Below are positions 57,884 to 64,000 of a DNA stretch of 64,000 nt, piece by piece. Source of the DNA: Calliopum simillimum. Lineage: Eukaryota; Arthropoda; Insecta; Diptera; Lauxaniidae. The position numbers and the translations under genes are program-made. Location of the stretch: the NCBI GenBank assembly GCA_951812925.1, contig OX638371.1, forward strand, positions 38,414,101 through 38,478,100, written 5' to 3'. Positions within the stretch are counted from its first letter, which is position 1, and each line of letters opens with the position of its first letter. The notes beneath the pieces were generated by a model. The model did no database searches, was not told where the DNA came from, and saw only the letters and a program-made list of their open reading frames with translations.

Positions 57884-58392
57884 TTAGACTGATTCAAAAA
57901 AATCGAGGGTTTTTAAAACCTCGATTTTACAATCTAAATGTCTTCATTAAGCCGAAAAATGAAGCCCCAAAAAATTTCAGCTCGATCTAAGCATTTTAAC
58001 TGGTCGCTCAACGAGCATTTTGATTGTATGTAAATATGATTTACGATTTACGCAAAAACCACGTTTTTCGACACTAATTTGCTCACAGCTCCCGAAATAA
58101 GCCACCAATTTTAATTCTGACGCCGGATTCTGAAAGGTAATAAAATTTTGCATAAAAACACGTAGTCTCATAACATTTAGATCTCTCTGTAGTGACCTAC
58201 ACTAGTTAATAGGTAAAATCAATGAATTTTTCAATTTTATTCAAATGTAAAATCAAAATGCTCGTTGAGCCACCAGTTAAAATGCTTAGATCGAGCTGAA
58301 ATTTTTTGGGGCTTCATTTTTCGGCTTAATGAAGACATTTAGATTGTAAAATCGAGGTTTTGAAAACCTTCGATTTTTTTGAATCAGTCTAA
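57884..58392. mobile_element. 509-bp MITE with ~150-bp TIRs
   Basis: The left arm starts TTAGACTGATTCAAAAAAAT and is mirrored at the right end (ATTTTTTTGAATCAGTCTAA). The arms run about 150 bp ('gaagccccaaaaaatttcag', 'ctcgatctaagcattttaac') and are almost identical. Flanking TA (57882-57883 and 58393-58394) fits a TA duplication, so a Tc1/mariner-type MITE. Each arm also contains a small hairpin 'cctcgattttt'/'aaaacctcg'. The high arm identity suggests recent origin or gene conversion. Confidence 0.8.
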
Positions 58393-58394
58393 TA

Positions 58395-59787
58395 TGTATG
58401 TGATTTCATTCTTTAAAAATAGTTGGCGCTTATTAGGAATAAAACATAACTGCGTTCAATTAATTTATGATATAGTATATAGTGCTGAAAACATTTTTCT
58501 TGCTATTACTATAACAGAAAACCATAAATTAATGAGACTTCAATTTTGATTATTTTTTGGGATATGAAATGTATAAAAATTCAAATGCAAATCACGTGCG
58601 CATTTTACGCATTTACGATACTGAATGTTCTGAACAAACAAATAACAAATGATTTTCGATTGTTGACATATAATGATCAAAAAATAAAAGTGACATATTA
58701 AAATAAACATTACTTACTGATCGCATTAAAATTTAAAGTTCAATTTCTTGAGAATATCAATTTTTGTTACCAAGACGGATGTCGAATTTCTTAAAACGGA
58801 TGTTTTTTCCGTTTAGTCATCATTTATGCGCAGAAAAATATGCTCTAAAAAAATACATAGTTTTAGGCTTTTAAATAATCTTAAAATCGTGCATACAAAA
58901 TATTCATACTCAAATACGGAATATGATATTAATGCACGGTTCATAGGGTAGAGACGTTTCAGAGGAAGAGAATTGTATCAGACCTTGAAACTTTATTCAA
59001 AAAGATTTACAAATAAAACTATTTTTTTATAAAAGTTTATAAAAACTTTTGACACAGAAAGATTAAATAAACTTTTTTTCTTAATAGACTTTTCAAACCT
59101 ATATTATATACAAATTTCTTTTTAAGTTTATTAGAACATTTTATCCAAAAAGTGAAAAAAACCCAAGGAAAAATGTTTAAAAAAAACTATAAAACAAAAA
59201 AATTTTTTTCTACAGCATTTTTTTAAACTATTTAAAGAAAATTCAAAGGTCGCTCAAAGTGAGGTCTTAAGTTAATCATGCCCTAAATGAGTCGTAGTGT
59301 GTCTCAAATTGTAATTGTACCAAATAGGTGAGCCAATTTGCGCACCGACCTCGGCTACCCCCCTATGTGCAGAAATGGTTTTCAGAGTCAACACCCCAGT
59401 AGTCAAAAACATTTGAATTGTGTTTTGCTTGTTAAAATAAACGAAAAACTGGATATTTTCATGCATATAAATTAAAAATATATTCACTGCGCCAAAGGGG
59501 TGTGGTTCCTGGGGCATTTTTTTTAGAATTGAATGAACTTTCACAAAGATGGGTAGCCAAGGTCGATTAAACTTCTTCCGTACAATACGACAATTTTACG
59601 TGTTAATTCCTTGAAAACCTTGAAAGCTCATACAAGTTCTCAAAATCAATACAAATTTACACGATGAAAGAATACCTTAATTACACAGGCTTACAAATAA
59701 AAAAATACCATGGCGTTTTGACTAGACTATGTGTTTTCTAGGGACTTTGACGTCCTGAATCCGAATCCCAGGCCCGTTTTTTACCAG
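58395..59787. other. Intergenic, no gene recognised
   Basis: AT-rich. 59270-59560 is less AT-rich with an open minus frame (59272-59544) but no recognised family. 59590-59690 resembles the inner repeat at 35850-35930 ('ccttgaaaaccttg'). Confidence 0.4.
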
Positions 59788-60479
59788 AACGTCTGAGAGA
59801 AAAGATTTCAAGGTCATATGGAGGTCAAAATGGGGTTCATGTGTCGTTTAGTGATAAGTTCGCTAAAATTCTGAAACTAATTTTTAATCATTGAGCTTTC
59901 AGGTCTTAAAAAGAATATGTGATCAAAAAGGGTATTTCGGACCTAGTTTCGGAGATATAGCCATCGGAAGATCAGAATATATATCTTCTATGAAATCCGC
60001 TACAAGTTGGAAACCCCTGGATGGATTTGGAAAATATTGGTGTCATATGAAAGGTGTTTTGTTGTTGTTGTTATTGTTGTTGTTGTTTTTGTTGTTTTTG
60101 CTGTCGTTGTTGATTTATTTCTTGTTGTAATTGACAAATTTCACAAAATTTCAAAAAAGCTCATATCTCGAAAACTATGAATCCAATTGAAAATATGCAC
60201 AACATTTTTAAAGGTTGTCAAAATACCTTTCATATGACACTAATATTTTTAAATCCATTCAGGGGTTCCCAACTTATAGCGGTTTTTGAAGAAGATGTGT
60301 CCGGATCTTCCGATGGCTTTGTTTCCGAAACTAAGTCCGAGATACCCTTTTTAATCACATATTCTTTTAAAGGACTAAGGACTCAATGATAAAAAATTTG
60401 TTTCAGAATTTTAACGAATTTATCACTAAACGACCCATGACCTCCATATGACCTTGAATTATTTTTTCTCAGACGTTTT
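59788..60479. repeat. ~690-bp palindrome with (GTT)n core
   Basis: Left arm 'gaacgtctgagaga..caaggtcatatggaggtcaa..cgtttagtgataa' is mirrored by the right arm ending 'ctcagacgttttc' at 60479. Arms are about 250-260 bp. The loop holds a GTT-rich microsatellite at 60058-60128, which makes the leucine-rich frame 59891-60130. Non-coding foldback element. Confidence 0.75.
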
Positions 60480-60510
60480 CGAATTTTGGCCAACTTGTTT
60501 ATATACGTAT

Positions 60511-60952
60511 CTTATACCCAGGTTATATTCACTTTGACTTCCGTTTGTAACGTAGAGAAGGAGGCGTGATTGATATGGAAAAGTATACATACACTTCCTG
60601 ACACGAAATAGCCATGTCCGTCTGGCTGTCAAAATATTTTTCACGGAAAAACTAAGCAAGATATTTTAATGAAATTTTGTACACTGACTCCATCGTAAAT
60701 GTTAACTCTTGGGTTTGAAAATGAGTGAAATCGGACACGCCTAGCGCCCATTAAATTTTTTGAGCATTATTCACGATAGCTCAACCAAAGTAGATATATG
60801 TAAGTATTAGGAATAGTAAGTCGAAGCTCTGAGCAAAAATTTGGTGAATTCAGACAGGAGGGCGTACCTCTCATATAAGCAACGTTTTCAAAATGCTGCA
60901 GTGTAGGGTATTTAATTATGCCCAGGCCAAAGGTAACACGCTTTCTTACTAG
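60511..60952 (+). mobile_element. Helentron/DINE-1-like element, copy D
   Basis: 5' block CTTATACCCAGGTTATATTC, then CCGTTTGTAACGTAGAGAAG, a short form of the core, and the 3' end with a decayed hairpin 'tgcccaggccaaag' followed by 'tttcttactag' and T at 60953. Older copy of the family. Confidence 0.7.
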
Positions 60953-61822
60953 TTGACAGTGGCGCCGATTTTGAATAATCTTGAGGGGGAGGGCAGCGAA
61001 ATACATATTCATTAAAATTTATTTTTTGCATAATTTGATGTGTATTTATATTAGATAGAGTCAATTTATCTTTTGAGCAGATTTGATTCAGTTTCGGAAT
61101 CTATGTTAATTTTTAAATTAAAAACTTCTCGGGACCATATATCTGCGATGACAGTGGGTTGCCAAAAACAAATTGTGATGGTAACCATTTAAATATGATC
61201 TACAGAAAAATTCACAAGAGCTCACCAATGGCAAAAAAACGCCTAAAACTTAAAAATTATGTCCGAAAAATACAATAAGTTTAAGATAGTGATATTTACC
61301 GTTGTTTACCTAACGTATTCAAAAGTAATTAATGTTTTCTTGTATACTTTAATTTCAGCTAAAATACAAGTCACCCCCAAAAAGATGACAGCGCTAAAAA
61401 AATTTCAATTGTTTACATTTTCATTCATTTAATTTTTGTGTGGGTACACTGACCTATTGCCATAGGGAACAAAATTTAAAAAACAAAAACTAACGCTCTC
61501 AGCTACAACTTATAACCGTGAAATGCAGTTGTCAACAAAAAAATTCAATCATTGAACAACATCATTTGTTAAATAAAACACAAAACAAAAAAACCCGATA
61601 TCTTAGAAACCAGACTTCCTGTCATACCTGACTGATATGTGCGTATACAACAACCAATTATCCATTGATCGAATCCATTCATCGTCCGGTATCAAACTGC
61701 TCCAGTAACACAATCCAAAATACACAATAAACACGAGCACGCGCATAAACAAAAAACAAAATCAAATCATAACTTTTGTTGGCGCTTAGACAAAAAATAG
61801 AAAAAAAAACAAAAAAATCGCA
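60953..61822. promoter_or_regulatory. Upstream region of the zinc transporter gene
   Basis: About 870 bp of AT-rich sequence. It must hold the 5' UTR and promoter if there is no upstream non-coding exon. No good metal-response element (TGCRCNC) was found by eye; 'gagcacgcgcat' near 61736 comes close but does not match. Confidence 0.3.
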
Positions 61823-62011
61823 ATGCCAATTAAAAACCTGATCCACCGTTTTCAACCTGCGCAACTTTATATCGTGCTGGTGCTGTCAATATGCTATTTC
61901 ATCGTTCAATTGGTGTTCAGCCATATCACGCACGCATTGACACTCTTGATGGCGTCTTACCATATGTTATGCAATATTTTTGCATTAACCGGTTGCATTA
62001 TAACAATTAAG
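61823..62011 (+). CDS. ZnT/SLC30 cation diffusion facilitator zinc transporter, first coding exon (partial gene)
   Basis: Zinc transporters of this family export Zn2+ from the cytosol in exchange for protons, as dimers with six membrane helices. The exon encodes 63 residues: a short cytosolic start (MPIKNLIHRFQP), helix 1 (LYIVLVLSICYFIVQLVF), the loop SHITHAL, and helix 2 with TLLMASYHMLCNIFALTG. THxLxLLxxSxHML is the CDF signature. It ends at a strong AAG/GTAAGT donor, phase 0. The metal-site HxxxD of helix 2 reads HMLCN here, with Asn in place of Asp. The remaining exons lie beyond the right edge, after an intron of more than 2 kb. The best guess is the ZnT1-type group, perhaps the fly ZnT77C, but orthology cannot be settled from one exon. 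Confidence 0.75.
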
Positions 62012-62860
62012 GTAAGTTGAAGTAACTAAATGCATGTACGTTGAATATATATCGACATAAATGCAAGACATTTATCTAAATTAGACAAAATATATTTACT
62101 CATTTACCTTGAAATTACCAAACTTTTAACGAAAAAGAAGTTTTAAAAGCATAGAAGGAATAAAATAAATGTACTCCAGTTTTAATAAAAATTGAGTTAA
62201 CGGCCGTATCCCAATTTTAAATACAACAGTTGGCTAATTTCAAAATTTTCAAATGTCTATCGATTCCTTTCATTCTGAAGATGTCCAAAATTTCTCAAGT
62301 GAGCCCAGGGCGTGGCACCTCCCATATAAGCAACCCTACTGCAGCGTAGGGTATTTGATGTTTGGTCAGGCCAAATGTTACACCCTTACTAGTTTTGTTT
62401 AGTATTGGGGAGGGAGATTTGATCCTGGAACCTATCGTGTGATATATGCGGACTAGACTGGTGCGTTTTGGACGAAAGTTTAAAATTTGTCGCGCAACCG
62501 GAAGAATTGTAAAGTTTAACTATCGACATGGAGATTGCCGCCACCCTAGCTCTGAGAGATGACGGGAAAGGGTGTCGATATATTTTTGAAGGTTGAAAAA
62601 CGTGTTTCAAAAATGCATGCTCATCGGTCCGAAATGAATCAATTCTTAGCTTCGTAGTAGGTCGAAAATTGAAATCCAAGACATGGATTCTTATGTATTT
62701 TTTCCCGTAGAATCGAATGGCACCATTAGTTTTCTGATAAGACGTCCATTTTTGGCGTTAAGTGAACTTTTCAGCTCAAAAAAGTCGAAATTTTTCCAAA
62801 TCCCCTGTTTGAGCACTCTACAATTGAACAGAAAAAATCTTAGAAAAATTTGATATATAC
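62012..62860 (+). other. First coding intron of the zinc transporter (start)
   Basis: Intron inferred from the donor at 62012; no acceptor followed by transporter-like sequence is seen before the window end. 62389-62679 on the minus strand is an open frame with no recognised family, inside the intron. Confidence 0.5.
62308..62392 (+). mobile_element. Helentron/DINE-1-like element, copy E (3' end only)
   Basis: Only the last unit remains: 'gggcgtggcacctcccatat', 'gtagggtatttgatg', the hairpin TTTGGTCAGGCCAAA and CACCCTTACTAG, followed by T. Lies in the transporter intron. Confidence 0.7.
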
Positions 62861-63541
62861 ATTTTGTTAGGATTTTTTCTGACAAATCTAGTGGTACCAT
62901 TTTTTATTATTTTTATTCATGAAAAACGAATTTTTGATTTTTATTATGAAAAATATCACAAAATCGGGCGCAAATATTTAGTCAACGACGGTTCCCAACG
63001 TCCGGACGGTTTTTTTTTTTTTCAGTGCCCCTAGTAAAATTTTTTTAGAATATTTTTGGAATTTTTTTTAACCCATTATAAACAAGTTTTTGAAAGAGGG
63101 GTCAAAAAGACCCTTAAAAACGGGATATAATGGGTTAAGATGTTCAAATAACTTAATGTAGAATCAAGCATGGAACAATATTTTAGAACATCTTAATCCA
63201 TTATAAACAAGTTTTTGGAAAAAGGGGTCGAAAAGACCCTTAAAACTGCGATATAATGGGTTAAGATGTTATAAAATATTGTTCCATGTTTGATTCTACA
63301 TTAAGTTATGTGAACATTTTAACCCATTATATCCCGTTTTTAAGGGTCCTTTTGACCCCTTTTTCAAAAACTTGTATATAATGGGTTAAAAAAAATTCCA
63401 AAAATATTCTAAATATTTATGCCCGATTTCGTGATATTTTTTCATAATAAAAATCAAAAATTCGTTTTCATGAATAAAAATAATGTCGTAGCGCAAAAAA
63501 AATGGTACCACTGGATTTGTCAGAAAAAATCCTAACAAAAT
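62861..63541. repeat. 680-bp palindrome with four alternating internal units
   Basis: ATTTTGTTAGGATTTTTTCT at 62861 is mirrored at 63541. Arms share 'ggtaccattttt', 'cataataaaaatcaaaaatt' and 'aatcgggc'. The inner part has four copies of a unit of about 65 bp ('aacccattatatcccgtttt..gggtc..ctttttgacccc'), in alternating orientation near 63065, 63125, 63190-63260 and 63330-63390. The unit's 'acccattata..cccg' resembles 35155-35230 in the 1.6-kb palindrome, so the two are related families. Intronic. Confidence 0.75.
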
Positions 63542-63569
63542 ATCAGACTTGGGGGTTTTGCATTAGATT

Positions 63570-64000
63570 TTATTTTTCACTAAACTTAGTGCTAGTGAAA
63601 AAATATTCACTATCAAGGAATTTATTTAGTGTTAGTGCAAAATCCTTCACTATCAAAAAATTCATTAAGTGGTAATGAAAAAGATTTTCATTATCACTAA
63701 ATTTAGTTAAAAGTTTTAAATAATATTTCCACTAAATTTAGTGATAGTGAAAATTCATTCACTATCAAAAAATTGATTTAGTGGTAATGGCAAATTTTCC
63801 ATTATCACTAAATCTAATGAAAGTGAAAATTTGTTCCATTGAATTTAATGAAACTTTAATGAAAATTTTCAATAATGTTTCATTAAATCCAATGAAACAA
63901 ATTTTCACTATCACTAAATTTAATGAAACTTTAATGAAAATTTTCATTAATGTTTCATTAAATTCAATGAATATGTGTTCACTTTCAATAACTTCAGTGA
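63570..64000. repeat. Satellite-like array of 'tttagtgatagtgaaaa' units, reaching the window edge
   Basis: Variants of CACTAAATTTAGTGATAGTGAA and of 'ttaatgaaactttaatgaaa' repeat in both orientations every 20-45 bp to the last base. Internal symmetry (actaaatttagt) makes each unit palindromic. It starts 30 bp after the palindrome at 62861-63541. The frame 63765-63947 is a by-product. Confidence 0.75.

Noticed and set aside
59891..60130. Leucine-rich ORF that looks membrane-spanning
   Set aside because: The leucines come from the GTT microsatellite in a palindrome loop.
61730..61745. Metal-response element upstream of the zinc transporter
   Set aside because: The GC-rich 'gagcacgcgcat' does not fit TGCRCNC on either strand.

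Overview
The window looks like nuclear DNA of a higher fly (Diptera, Brachycera, probably Schizophora). It is strongly AT-rich. It has three recognisable host genes with short-exon, GT-AG intron structure and Drosophila-like proteins, and almost everything else is transposon-derived. There is no bacterial-style coding density, operon, rRNA or CRISPR array. The exact species cannot be told from the sequence; the load of repeats between few genes suggests a fly genome larger than that of Drosophila melanogaster.

Host genes. (1) At the left edge, on the minus strand, is the first coding exon of a C2CD3-like centriolar C2-domain protein (830-1715), which runs off the window. (2) A complete four-exon gene on the minus strand (8669-10181) encodes the mitochondrial complex I subunit NDUFA9 (Drosophila ND-39), 411 residues. 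(3) Near the right edge, on the plus strand, is the first coding exon of a ZnT1/SLC30-type zinc transporter (61823-62011); the last 2 kb of the window is its first coding intron. These genes do not act in one pathway; their closeness is a matter of synteny. A weak fourth candidate is a secreted or membrane protein ORF at 47494-47760.

The 50 kb between ND-39 and the transporter is a mosaic of mobile elements, often nested. Recognisable classes are: an RTE-like non-LTR retrotransposon (three 5'-truncated copies with the same 3' end and CATA-repeat tail), a jockey-type RT remnant, a collapsed Ty3/gypsy element with its pol remnant between two ~195-bp repeats, a DD37E Tc1/mariner element with TIRs plus a second decayed one, a mariner copy containing an RTE copy, a pogo-like transposase tail, two PIF/Harbinger-like TIR elements with 3-bp target duplications, five Helitron/Helentron (DINE-1-like) copies ending in a hairpin plus CTAG, tRNA-derived SINEs, and many MITEs.

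The most unusual feature is the number of long inverted repeats (foldback or palindromic elements). They include a hAT-like element of 1861 bp with perfect 8-bp target duplication, a nearly pure palindrome of about 1.6 kb at 34.1-35.7 kb, nested palindromes at 35.8-37.6 kb, a foldback built from dozens of GAAATAACGCCC units at 7.6-8.3 kb, and a palindrome ending in a satellite-like array inside the transporter intron. Several belong to the same undescribed-looking families and would form long hairpin RNAs if transcribed.
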